From Lotus japonicus (lineage: Eukaryota > Streptophyta > Magnoliopsida > Fabales > Fabaceae): a stretch of DNA of 64,000 nt. The notes below the pieces were generated by a model. That model was not told where the DNA came from. It worked only from the letters and a program-made list of their open reading frames with translations, and ran no database searches. The stretch is from NCBI RefSeq assembly GCF_012489685.1, contig NC_080043.1:13014223-13078222 (forward strand), in the 5' to 3' direction. This document shows positions 42,577 through 54,552 of this stretch, one piece after another. The position numbers were made by a program, and so were the translations under genes. Position 1 is the stretch's first letter. Every line of letters begins with the position of its first letter.

Positions 42577-43804
42577 TATGTTTTTAGTCCATGATATATA
42601 ACGAGGAATAAATTCTTAGTAATTGGTCCCTAACAAAAAATTTATTTGCAATAGGTCTTATTGATCAATTATGACCGATCAACTAGCTACATGACGAGAC
42701 CAGTCAACTGAGAGTTGACACGTTGATTTTTTCACATTAGTTTTAATCCCTATAAATTTTTAAATCTCATCTAATTGTTTCCTCACATATTCTTCTTCCT
42801 CTTCTTTCATAACTCAAAAGCTTTGAGCGCAGTCTTTTCTTTTTTTTCAAATTTAGATGCTAATTAATCAGTGAATTGCGATGATCCATAAGATAAAGGA
42901 TTTAGTATATAAGCATATAAAGAAAAGAAATAGCCATTCTTTTCTTTCTAATTGCTGTTTGTTGAAGTTATTAGTAAAAGGGAAATAACGATGATATAGA
43001 GCCTCTTTGTTTCCTGTTTTCAAAAACTGTTTTTGAAAACAGTTCTCATTTTCAGTTTTTAAAACTAAAAAAATCAAAATAACTAAAAGATTTTTTCAGT
43101 TTTTGTTTTTAGTTTTCAGATATCAGTTTTCTAAATGTTGGAAAACATGTAATTCAACCTGTTTTCTTATTCTAAAAACTGTTTTTAAAAATTGTTTCTG
43201 AAAATTGTTTTAAAAACTGAAAAACAATAATGTAACCAAACAAGCCCAGTCTCGGTTACTTTCATAGAACTTGGTTGACCCCTCTATGAGACTGCCTTAT
43301 TTGGGGGTAGGGGCGGGGTTAACCTATTAACCTTTTAGATATCTAGGTTCTGTATTCTCAATATCTATAGACCTTTTAGATATCGATCTGTCTCAATTGA
43401 TTAATTGAATAATGATAAAAAGAAATAAATCATGAACACTCTGAATAAAAATTAAATAGGTAGGTTTTTTTGAAGTAGTTAATTCCTTTTATGGAAAACA
43501 AATTTTGGGTTTAAGGCTTTTGAGTTATGGAGGAAGAGGAAGAAGGAGGTAGAGGAAGAAGAAGAATGGGAGAGAGAACTGACTAGATGAGATTTACAAA
43601 TTTTATATTGGTTAAACCTAATGTTAAAAGATCTATGTGTCAACCCTTAGTTGGCTAAACTCGCCATGTCGACAATTGTTCAGTCAAAATTGATCAATTG
43701 AACCTATTGCAAATAAAATTTATTTGTTAGGGATCAGTTGTTAATGATTTATTTTATAAGGATTCAATTAAATTTCTCTTTAAATGAAAGAACTAAAAAC
43801 ATAG
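42577..43804. mobile_element. Non-autonomous element with long inverted ends
   Basis: About 130 bp at the left, with GGTCCCTAACA, TTTATTTGCAATAGGT and TTGATCAATT, recurs inverted at the right end (43600-43804). No ORF is supported inside. Ends are approximate and no clear target duplication is seen. Long inverted ends suggest a Mutator-like or foldback element. Flanking sequence on both sides (42357-42412 and 43815-43873, ending AAGCCTGACACCA) is also similar, in direct orientation. Confidence 0.65.
43001..43247. mobile_element. Nested MITE-like element
   Basis: It starts GCCTCTTTGTTTCCTG and ends GTAACCAAACAAGCC, inverted with mismatches; the interior is full of mutually inverted GTTTTTAAAA-type arms. 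No target duplication was found. Confidence 0.45.
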
Positions 43805-43999
43805 TTAAGCCTAAAAATATTGATATAATTTTAATGGAATCTTTATCCTTCTTAAATTAAGCCTGACACCATGATAGAGTTGTTACTACCTACTAAGTTA
43901 GACAAAAATTAACAAACAAACATAAACCAAGTCAATGTCTACCAAAAAATATAAAATAAATAAACTTAACTTAATTATCATGTCAAACAACTAACATTA

Positions 44000-44704
44000 T
44001 TTTTTTTCCGAAAGCAAAATATGAATTGATGAGAAAAATGATAAGATATACAACCCTCCTCCAAAAGAATCAAAAACCAATAAAGTCGACAAAAAAACCA
44101 TCCCACCAAGAGCAACAACCCAACCCATCTTAGCACCAATGGAGAAACAATGACCTCTAAATCCAAAAGTCAAACACCTAAAGCACCAAAAACAAACCAA
44201 AAGCCTTCAATGACCCCCTAAACACTAACTAAAGACCCAGAGCAAAACCTCTTCTCACCTACAAGACTTGCGCGCAAAGATCTGAACTGCAATCTGGTGG
44301 GGGGAAACATCATATGTGCAATCGTATTTCATGTCTAAGTGTTTGCCCATCAAGATGACACTATGCGTGTTATTCAGAACGACATACGGCTCAGCGAGCT
44401 CCATTGGCAGCACCACCAGCTCCTTCCCTACCGACTCCCTGTCCTCATCAACATCTTCTACTTCCATAGTCCCACTGAAGCTCTTAACAAGATCCTTCTT
44501 CTTTCTTCCTCTTTCCTCGTGATTTCCTCGTTTCGACGTCTTCCCAGGGCGCCCTCTCTTCCCAGGCCACAACACCCAGAATCATATAAGCTCACCTCTA
44601 TCTGAAAGCCTTCACCTCCGCAAACCAGAGGATGATCCAAAGCAACATACGCATCGATCATGGGTTAGTAGAACGTCAAGGAGAATGTCCACGATACATG
44701 ACCA
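44000..44704 (-). mobile_element. 5'-truncated LINE with ORF1-type C-terminus
   Basis: A T-run at 44000-44007 (poly(A) of the minus strand) and the perfect 11-bp duplication AACTAACATTA (43989-43999 and 44705-44715) delimit a 705-bp insertion. On the minus strand it carries a basic KRGRPGKTSKRGN stretch followed by an acidic segment, ending at 44255, and then a G/T-rich 3' UTR. No ORF2 lies between ORF and poly(A). It may be a truncated relative of the ORF1-only element at 40395, but no clear sequence similarity is visible. Confidence 0.75.
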
Positions 44705-45153
44705 AACTAACATTAATACACGTGAATTGGGACCAAAACGGTTTAAAAAATAATAATTCTCTTGCTATAAACTAGTATTTTTATTAGTGTGTTTCACGAC
44801 GAATTTGACTATTGTATTAAATACATCAATTAAGTTTTTATTATAAACTATTTAGAAATCTGTTAAAAAAGATTGGTCATAATAAGGTTGAAGATATTTA
44901 AAAAAACTTAAAATGACATCCTTGAATCAAAGATTTGAACTAATACACTAATATAACCTACATAAAGATTCCTAAATAATTTACAATTGACAGGCCAAAA
45001 TATTCAATTCTTCACATGTGGTGTTCAACATTTTTTTTATTTGCCATGATCAAAATGCATATATTTCAATATATTTTGCTGGGTACTTTGAAAATAAATC
45101 CAAATTCTTAGCATGTGCATAAAATTTGTTAAATAATATAATATTTATTTTAT

Positions 45154-45680
45154 AGGTTAAAAAACACTTTTGGTCCCTGATGTTTTAAGTTTGTGCAAAT
45201 TCTGCCTCTACTTTATTTTTGTCGATGTTTCTACCCTCATGTTTTCAAACAGTGCACCGTCTACCCCTCCGTCAGTCAGACGTTAAAAAATAACGGAATG
45301 AGCTGATTTGGCTTTTTTTAAAATATTTTTTGGACCTACCACGTGGAAATTACAAGTGAAATTGGAAAAAGGGGGCATGGGAGATTCAAACTCAAGACCT
45401 GTAAGTAGCAAAACATGCATTTAACCAGTTCTGTTACATACATAAAACATATATACATGAAGCAAATTTAATTTATATCATTTCCTTGATCATCTTCAAC
45501 TTCATATACTCCTCTTCATCTCTCTAATCCACTCAGGAACCTCTCCTGAGAAAGCCTGACTGACGGGGGGTAGACGGTGCACTGTTTGAAAACATGAGGG
45601 GTAAAAACGTCAACAAAAATAAAGTAGGGGCAGAATTTGCACAAACTTAAAACATCAGGGGCCAAAAAAAAAATTAGCCT
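45154..45680. mobile_element. Mutator-like MITE with ~120-bp inverted ends
   Basis: The left end, with TTTTGGTCCCTGATGTTTTA and GTTTGTGCAAATTCTGCC, is repeated inverted at the right end through the CAGTGCACCGTCTACCCC block. A 7-8 bp ATTTTAT(A) direct repeat flanks it (45147-45154 and 45681-45688). No coding sequence. Interior is a short unique stretch. Confidence 0.85.
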
Positions 45681-45688
45681 ATTTTATA

Positions 45689-46373
45689 TAACAGAAAATA
45701 AAACGTACCTTATACCAACTACAAATATTTCACATAACTTGGCCAACAATTTGCTTTAGATAAGAACCATTCTGTTAACAACCTATCAAAGTTAAATCAT
45801 ATATACCCAAATCATGTTTATAATTCACATTAAGTTAATGAAAGAACTAAACTAACCACTCAGATGTCAAATACTTTTTGGTTCACAACATTTCATTTAG
45901 TGTTCTTACCCGTACATTGCACGACGCATCCTGCTCTTATTATTTATGCGTGTATCAATACAATGATTCATAATAAAATTGGTATACTAAAACAAATATT
46001 TGCCAAAAAATTTCCTACTAATTTTATCTATTAGGTTTAAGATAAAATTATTTTCTTCTTAAAATGTTCCTCCCTGTAAGGGATTTTTACCCTAATAATT
46101 GGTACAAAAAATAAAAGTGAACTATATTGCTATGTAATGCAAATTTAACTTGAAACTATATATTAAACCAATAAAAAACAACATCAAAGTTTGGAGTTAA
46201 ATTACACTCCCGAACGACCGAGGCAAAATAAAAACTACTACTAGAGCGACATTTTCAAGCCTCAAAAAGTTGGAGATAATCTGTCTCACAGCAAAGTTGA
46301 TAAAACCAAAGACCCCCCTTTTTGTGGAGCCATTTCACATCAATAACGCGGCCCCTACCACCTATATGTAATT
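45689..46373. other. Intergenic, nothing recognised
   Basis: AT-rich. A string near 45910 (TTACCCGTACATTGCACGA) resembles a decayed Helitron end hairpin but no longer pairs well. Confidence 0.5.
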
Positions 46374-47100
46374 TTAGACAAGTTCTGAAACCAATGCAAA
46401 GGACAATCTGAACAAAAGATCTTTAGTAATGGCTAGTGAAAGGACATTAGTTGCAGGTGAAGTCACAGTTGCCAACACATCGTTGTTAAAATCACGAACA
46501 ACACACCGAAAATATGGCAAGCTCACCTTTGAAACAAATGTGTCAAAGTTGAGCTTGTAAACTCCCCAGCAAAGACGCCAACAAAGCCCTCGAATCGCTG
46601 GAGAATGAGGAAAAGTGGTTGTCTGCGATGCCACGAGAAAAGGACGCAACGAAGTAGCACGTTGGAGCGTAGAATCCATAAACTGATCAAGTCCTTATGG
46701 AAGAGAAAACAATTCCTAGCCTGCCAAATAGAATACAACAAAGCAATAAAATAACCAATGCTATGAAGATCTGTCTAGGTATTACGCAATGAATTCCTTT
46801 GAAAAAACTTAAAACAAAAAAATCGTTTTCGAAATGCAAATTCAACGAGGAAGTAAACAATGATTGTTTAATTACATTATAGAACAACAAAGTGTGTTGA
46901 ACAGTTTCAAGCTCTGAAGCACACCAAGGACAATAATGGTTCAGATCAATACCACGACAATCAAGAAAAGCACGCACTGAAATAAGCTCAAGACAAGTCA
47001 TCCACACTGTTTCTTTTAACCTCGAAAAGTATCCAACTTCCAAAGTTTCCTCCACTGCTTTTTGGGAAGTGTTGTAGAAGAAGCAGTCGATGCCAAGTTG
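46374..47100 (-). pseudogene. LINE fragment: RT zinc-binding domain and RNase H
   Basis: On the minus strand 46687-47055 encodes a zinc-binding reverse-transcriptase tail (WMTCLELISVRAFLDCRGID, then YCPWCASELETVQH). 46374-46679 encodes the start of a LINE RNase H (VYKLNFDTFVSKVS, then VVRDFNNDVLATV) in another frame. Both ends are cut. It lies about 80-130 bp downstream of the resistance-gene stop, in the same orientation, so may be part of that gene's 3' flank. Confidence 0.8.
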
Positions 47101-47181
47101 TTCACGTATAGAGAATGATGAGGACGATCGAAGCCCAAAACCCTAGCAGATGTAACGGTAGTGGACTAAAAACGTCATTTC

Positions 47182-50100
47182 TCAAGATACAAACTTTCTC
47201 AATCCTGGTACATGTTCCCCTAACTCATCTCTTTGAGCTTTTAAAATCCTTGCTTCCCCAAAGATTTCTCTCTTTGTATGAACAGCCATGTTCCTGGCCT
47301 CTTGTGAAGCAGAGATGTTAGCTTTGACAGTATTTATCAGTTCTTCTAGCTCCTTCTTTCTTTCCTCCAAATAGGCCAACTCATTGCACAACTCATTTTC
47401 CAAGTACATGACTTCCCTGAAACAGTTCTTGTTAGCTTCAAGACCTTCTTTAAGTTCATCAGCTTTCAGCAATTTGGCTGTTGTAGACTCTATTTTCCTA
47501 CTTTCTTCTGTGTAATCCAAACTCCAACAAGTGAACTGTCTTGAAACCTCTATTATCAGTGACCTTGTGTCCACTGGTATTCCTTCTTGTGCTGGTAAAT
47601 TGGTGAGATAGTCTAAGGTAGCTTTCATGGTAGTGTGCTGATGAGGTTCCAACAGAACAGAAAGGTCTTTGGTGAGAAAGTCTTGAAGTGTCTTCAATGC
47701 TTCCTGGGTCTCTTCACTTGGTGGCATTCTGTTGGACAATTCCGGAACCATTCTGGTGTCATTGAGAGGTGAAGGAACTGTGGTCTCAGCATCCAGATTA
47801 GCATAAAATGCCTCCATGTCCAAATCATCTATTGTTAAACTGGTTGTTAAAATGTCAATAGCAGTATTTGATTCCTTGACACTTGGCGTTTGTATAAAAC
47901 TTGTGACTTGGGGTTTTGGTTGAGCTTTAGCTGGATGATTAGTAGGTACAAAGTTGGATCCACACTCTACAAATAACAAGTGAAATTTAAAGGAATTGGT
48001 AAAGAGCTAATTGGAGCATTTTAACAGGCCAATGATGTGTTTTGCCAAATGGAATTAATTTCTATAATATCTCTAACAACATGGATAGTATGCAGGATGG
48101 AAATTCAAGTAACCTATGGAATTAATCCTTGCTAAAATATGTACCAAGTAGTTGCTACCCTAATTTTTGTTAGATTATCAACCTTCTTTTTTTCTATCAG
48201 TAATGACACTTAGATAGGCAAATAGTGCATACACCCAATAGACACCTCATTTCTCTCTATCTCTCTCTTCTTATCACATTCATTACTTCTCTCTCTTCCC
48301 TTCCTTACTCACTTTGGGTGTTTGTTGGATGTTTGCACCATGTGGATTTCTACGAATCATTTTCCTTTTTCTATTTGTCACTTATTTGCAATAGTAAAAG
48401 TGACTCTCTTACAAGTTATTACGCATTGCATGTTTTGTCAATCTTTTGCAGATATGAAATAAAGCCTGATCAACAAACCAGCAAAATGAATGGAAACATA
48501 TATGATATGAAGATAACATGAATAGTGGAGAATGAAAGTAATGCATATCTATATGCTTACCTTTGACACTATCTGTGCCCCCCGGACACTCTGAACTGAC
48601 TACTGAAGCAATTGAATCTTCAGCAACACTATCCTGTGTCTCACACCAAACTTCCAAATTATTGAAATTATTATGGCAGCTATCATCTAATCTCTTGCAG
48701 TATTGGAAATCTTCAATTGACTTTGTGCTTTCTTCATTGGTTGTGACCAAATCAGTACTGATCTCCTCAGAGTCTCTGCTTAAGTCTGAATCAGGATCAG
48801 GATCTTTAAATAGGATATCCTTCATGTTAGCTTCATCCTTACACACATGAACTCCACACAAGCTCACAGTCACATTTGATGCTCCACTTATTTTCTCACA
48901 TGAAATCTCCACCTGATTCCAACCTTCCACTAAATATGAATCAAGATGATGCCTCTGGATGGATGGATGAGTTCTTAAGTCATACACCCATACATGATCT
49001 GTCACCATTCCTGAAAAGCATCTTGGCATTTCCAACTCATAAACTTCTTCACTGTTTATATAAAAGCGGATTTCGCAATTGAAGCTCTTCTTCATTTCAC
49101 TCTCTATTGCAAGAACAAAGCATATTATCAGTGCTGGAAAATTTTGGCCTACCCAAAAGGTCATATATTCTCCTTTGGTGATGTGATCAAACCATTCTGG
49201 AATTCGTGTTCCAGGGACCATAACTTGTAACTGACATGCCTCAAACATTTCCTGTAAAAAGAAAAATCAAGTTAATAATAATGGTAACAAAAACACAATA
49301 CAAGCTCCACAAGGATGTAGATGTCCATGGCTCGAACAGGATCGTGTCTAGTAGAGGGTATATGGGTAAGATAGAAAGAAATTACAACGTAGGAGGATTT
49401 AAAAAAGAGGCAAACCTGGCTTAGTAACAAATTTGATGACTCTGCTGTCAATGATATGCAGTTTCTTGCATTAATGTATTGTAAATTGGGAGGAATGCCT
49501 GGAATTTCTTGGAGTTGTTTGCAGTTGTCCAAGTGAAGTAATTCCAAGCCAGGAAATTCTGCCATGCAGCTTGGAAGAGCTGTAAAATTATTTCCTGAAA
49601 GAACTAATGATGCTAACTTTGGGAAACAACTGAAAATTATGGGAAGATCCTCATCTATAAGGCCACAGTTTTCTAGATTCAGAGACTGAATGTTACCAAA
49701 GGTAAGGGTAGAGTGTCCCAATTCTCTCAATTTTGTCAAAAAACTTGGACAGCCTTCAATGTCAAGGTTTCTAAGATTTTGTAACATATCAATGTTGTCA
49801 GGAAGTTCCTTGAGACTTGAGCAAGATGTCATGCTTAATTCTTCAAGCCCAACAAGATTTCCAATGGAAGGAGGCAATTCTTTTATACCAGTACCTTCAA
49901 TAGAAACGGATATGAGATTGTCCATTTTTCCCAAAATTGTTGGGAAACTTTGAAGACTTGAGCACCAATTAAGAATAAGACTTCTCAGTGATGTCAACCT
50001 GATGGAACTTGGGAAAACCTCAAGTTTGGTGCATCCATAAGCCCTCAACTCAACAAGTTTGTCTAGGAATCCAACAGAATCATGAACTTCTGCTAAATTT

Positions 50101-53067
50101 GTACAAAAGTCAAGATTCAGTTCTGTTAAATTTGGGACACCAGAAATGTCAGGTAGCTTTGTTAAGAACTCACAGTGACTCAAATCCATCGAGGTCAAAG
50201 AATCCAAATACTGCAGAGAAAAAATGAAAAATTGGATAAGCATAACTACAAGTTATGTGAAGACAAAGAAAGTAAGAAACACATGAAATATTTTCGGTCT
50301 AATACAGGTAGAAATCAGGTTCGAGTGGATAACATTTATATCCTGGCGGGACACTCTCTCAGTGGGTTTTCTTTTCATAAACAAGACTCAAACCGGAGAC
50401 ATTGCTTAAGAAGAATAAAAAATGAAATGATAAAATGAAACCTTACCTTGAATGGCTCCTGCATTGTGAAACGACTACGAGACAAGTTGAGTACTACTAG
50501 TTTCTTTGGAAGAAAACTTGATGGTAAAGATGATGAAGGATATTCCATCCAGTCAAGCAACCTTAAATTGTTTGGAAGATGTTGGGGGCTTCCATAAAAG
50601 TGTCCATTTCGAACGATAAGAATTTTTAGATTTTTCATCCTTTTGAAGGAATCACCTTCCAAGTGTACCATATATTGATCAGGGAGGTCCACCATCATGC
50701 CTTGAATTTTATAAGTCCCCTTTTAAACCAAAGCATAAGTAAACTACATTAAGTTAGAATTTAGGCAGCCTATAATTTAATACTAGTATATTAAAATTCT
50801 GCTGAAAACGTTAACAAATCAAATAAATAGCATGTTTGGATCAGCTACTCTGTCATCAGAATCAATTCTAAGACCCAAAAGCTTCTTCTCACAATTGACT
50901 CTGGTTTTAGAATCAATTATAAAAGATTTCCCAAACATGCACAAATAGTTGAATAACATACACAACACACACATGGATCTTACCGTATTTTCAGTGAGTA
51001 CTTCAAAAACATCTTCATGATACCATAGTCTACTCCGCTTTCCAGGCTCTAATGGGGAATCTTCTCTAACAATTTCTCTACCCATGTCTTGTATCAGATC
51101 ATGCATTCTCAATCTGCTATATTCATCAACACTTACAAGAGATCTATCAATAAGTACACTAACACCAAATTTTGGATAGAAACCACAAGCTTGCAGTGTC
51201 TTTTCAACATATTCCATTGTCTCCCCCTTGAAGAAACATGCAATATCCAAGAAAATTTCCTTCTCATTCTCTTCTAGATTATCATAGGTTACTCTAAGCA
51301 CACTCTGAACCTCTTTATTGGGAATTTTTTCATATTTGTCCAGAGCAGATTTCCATTGTTCCACTGTTTTACCAAACAAATTACACCCCATTACTTTCAA
51401 AGCCAATGGATGTCCCTCAGCATAGAGCACCACCCGGTTTGAAATCTCCATGTAGCCCTCATCAGGTGCTGTCCTTTTGAAAGCATTCCATGTAAAAAGC
51501 TCAAAAGCTTCAGCATGGTTTAGTTTCTTTATTTCATATGTTTTGTCAACTTGATGAGCAGCTAGCAAGTGCTTATCTCTTGTTGTTATGATTATCACAC
51601 TGCCAAGACCAAACCAATCACGCCCTCCGGCCAATGCTTGCAGCTGCTCCAATTTGTCAACATCATCAAGAATCAAAAGCACTTTCTTGCGACATAACCT
51701 TTTCTTTATAATGGGGATTCCTTTATAAACATACCCCAGCTTAATGTTCTTGTCCCCGACAGTATCAAAAAGAAGTGCTTCTTGAAGTTGCACCAAGCCT
51801 TGGCGTTGGTCTGAAGTTTCTCTTATATCAGCAAGGAAACTTGCAACTTCAAACTCATCAGCAATGGAGTTGTATAAAGCCCTTGCTGTTGTTGTTTTGC
51901 CAATTCCTCCAAGTCCATGGATTCCAATGACAAGAATATCTTCACCAGGTTCAATGTGCAAAAGTGACTTCACTTCTGATATGCGAGTCTCTAGTCCAAT
52001 TGGGTATTCAGCAATATGCAAAAGGGTGTGATTTAATTTGTTAGAGACCTCTTCAATGATCCTTTGGATAAGCTCAAATTCATACCTGCAAAGTCATAGC
52101 TATGCAGGTATCAATGTTGATAATGTAGATACTTATGTCATGTAAATTGGTTTAATGGCTATTTGATTATTACTGAGCCTTGATGTAATCAAATCTTGGA
52201 ATTTGGATTAGCCTAACTTTACCCTAAAAACTAGCTTAGGGGTGAGGTTGTTTTACCTTTTATGAAGATTATTTTGATCATATCTCTAGTTAATATTAGA
52301 CTTCTCAACATACGTCTCATGTCAGGGCTGGACATCTTGAGCGACGAATTTGCATAAATTAACAAATGCGAGGGGCTCATTACATGGGTGGTCTCCGATA
52401 ACCGGATCTAGGATAGACTCTTATACCATCTTAGATTTGGTAAGCCTAACTCTACCTAAATGCTATGGTGAGAGTTGTTCTACCCTGGACTATTTTGGCT
52501 ATATATATTTCTAGTCAAAATGAGACTTCTCAACACTAAAAAGAAAAGGTGTTGCATGAACAAAAGGTAAAACATGTAAGGAAATAGATACCAAGCTACA
52601 TACCCATTATTTAAGCTCCAACCTGACAAATTGGCTGCATCAAACAAAGCTTCTTTCCACTTTTGCAACTTTCCCAAATCAGCCTTGAACCTGACTTCAT
52701 GTTCAGCCATTGCAGTACCAAAACTTTCTCTCTGATGCCGTACCGAGGAAGGGTCAACATGGTAGAAAACTGGCCAAACCAATTGCCCCTTTGTTTTCCA
52801 ACACTCAAGGATCTTAACAAGCTCGTCAAGGCACCATTTGGAATTTGCATAGTTTTCAGAAAACACAATGATGGAAATTCTGGATTCTTCAATTGCTTGA
52901 AGAAGAGCTAGGGATATCTCTTCTCCTCTCCTAAGCTCCTCATCATCTATGAAAACATTGATACCCCTTTGGCGCAAACCATGATAAAGAGAGCCTGTGA
53001 AGGTTCTCCTGGTGTCTTCACCTCTGAAACTCAGAAACACATCATAACTCCATCCACGCTGCATCAT
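47182..53067 (-). CDS. TIR-NBS-LRR resistance protein with C-JID and coiled-coil tail
   Basis: Six exons join in frame: 53067-52604, 52085-50984, 50719-50447, 50210-49416, 49251-48561 and 47966-47182, total 4110 bp, 1369 residues, all with GT/AG borders. Exon 1 is the TIR domain (YDVFLSFRGEDTRRTF, probable catalytic E82 in WCLDEL), an NAD-cleaving signalling module in this family. Exon 2 is the NB-ARC: P-loop GLGGIGKTT 212-220, kinase-2 LLILDDVD 291-298, GHPLAL 379-384, MHD 482-484. Exons 3-4 carry leucine-rich repeats (523-878). Exon 5 holds the post-LRR C-JID (VMVPGTRIPEWFDH). Exon 6 adds about 260 residues with a heptad-rich Glu/Lys helix near the end, not a standard TNL part. All motifs are intact. 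Likely an intracellular immune receptor; ligand unknown. Confidence 0.9.
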
Positions 53068-53796
53068 GTTACAGCAGAACCAAACTTGATGGTTGTAGAA
53101 AAATATGCACCAGATTGATATGCTTAAGGAGCTTAAAGCACCACTTTCAGAAATGAAGTAATTGATGTGAGAGCAAAAAAGAGATATTGAAAAAAAGGTA
53201 CATATATAAAATGTTTTGCTATATATTGAATTTTTTTCATTACATTTTAACTAGCTCTCACAAATGTCCTAGATGTACGTTTCCTCTGTATGTTCTTCCC
53301 AAAATCAAGCAACATGGCTATTAACAAAGTGGAGCATTGTAATCAATAATCAAAGCTCTGATTATTTTAAGGAACAAATGTGAATGTGGTTTAGAAACGA
53401 TGAACTCAGTCGGCCAGTCATTTGACTAACAGCCAAAAACGATAGTCAACCAATAAAATAAATTGTGGTCCCTCTCAATAAAGTAAAATGTGGATCAGTT
53501 GACCGGTTTTTTGGTTTATGAAAAATATTTTAATACTTTTTTTTTTAAATGGAAAAATATTTTAATACTTCTTGGACTGCACTGCATAGACCATAAATGA
53601 AAATTGCGAGAAAAAACATTAAAAAAAATGTGATGGAAAATAATGAGAGATATAGACAGAAGTGAAGTGGGAATATAATAGTGGGAGATATAGACAGAAG
53701 TAAGGTGGGAATATAAAGAATCAAGGCAAGTTGTGCAATGTGCAATTTTCTACGTCGACAGTATGTGTTGTTTAAGAAAAGAAGTTTTACTATTTT
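53068..53796. other. Upstream region of the resistance gene
   Basis: Promoter-side sequence between the resistance gene and the copia LTR. On the minus strand a TATATATG-like string lies near 53200, about 140 bp before the ATG. No other gene seen. A 27-bp near-repeat (GGGAGATATAGACAGAAGT-like) occurs near 53645-53710. Confidence 0.5.
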
Positions 53797-53936
53797 TGAT
53801 AGAATATAATATTCTTATATTTATTATTTTGTAATTATGCATGTAATTAGGATTTAGCCTTTATTATTAGTCAACTTTGTATTTGTATAAATAGAGGTTT
53901 ATTCATCAATAATAGTCACGGAATTGATTTCCTTCA
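53797..53936 (+). repeat. copia 5' LTR
   Basis: It contains TATAAATAGAGG (near 53886-53897), a probable promoter directing transcription rightward, away from the resistance gene. Differs from the 3' LTR at one T/C position near 53830. Confidence 0.93.
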
Positions 53937-54552
53937 TGGTATCATTGAGCAGGTTCAGATCCATTTTCTGACCTACCTTTTCTTTTAATTATTATTCCCT
54001 TATTTTTTTTTTCCGCCCCTCTCTGTTTGGCTCTTGAGCCCGCCGCCGGCAACGCTTCCTTCCCTCGCGCCACCAGCCGCCGCCAGACCCAACACCGGCG
54101 CCTTCAGCCGCGCCGCCCGCACGTCGCGTGCCCCCCTCTGCGCGTCACCGATCCGTTCTGCACCAGCACCGGTCGCGTGCGTCTTCTCTTGCAAGACCCC
54201 GCAGTGCTCCTTTCCTGCTCTTTCTCGCCGCCGGTCCTCCTCAGTGGCCGCGCCGCCTCCTCGCGCCGCCTCCTTGCGCCGCTCACGCTCCCGTCGTGCC
54301 GCCCACGACCACCATCTGCAGCGAATCCGTCTGCAGAAGGCAGACCCGACCCATCCTCCTTTGGGTCTTCAAACCAACCCGTTTGGTTTCTAGGTTTGGT
54401 CCAACCCACAACCGGTTCGACCAACCCAGATCAGACCGGTTCAACAAAGCAGCCGCCCGGTTCAACCAGCAGCGGCTCTCCCTTTCTTAAAAAAAAAAAA
54501 AAAAAAAAACAAAGTTCCTTAATTCATTCTATTTTCTTTTTAATTGTTTTCC

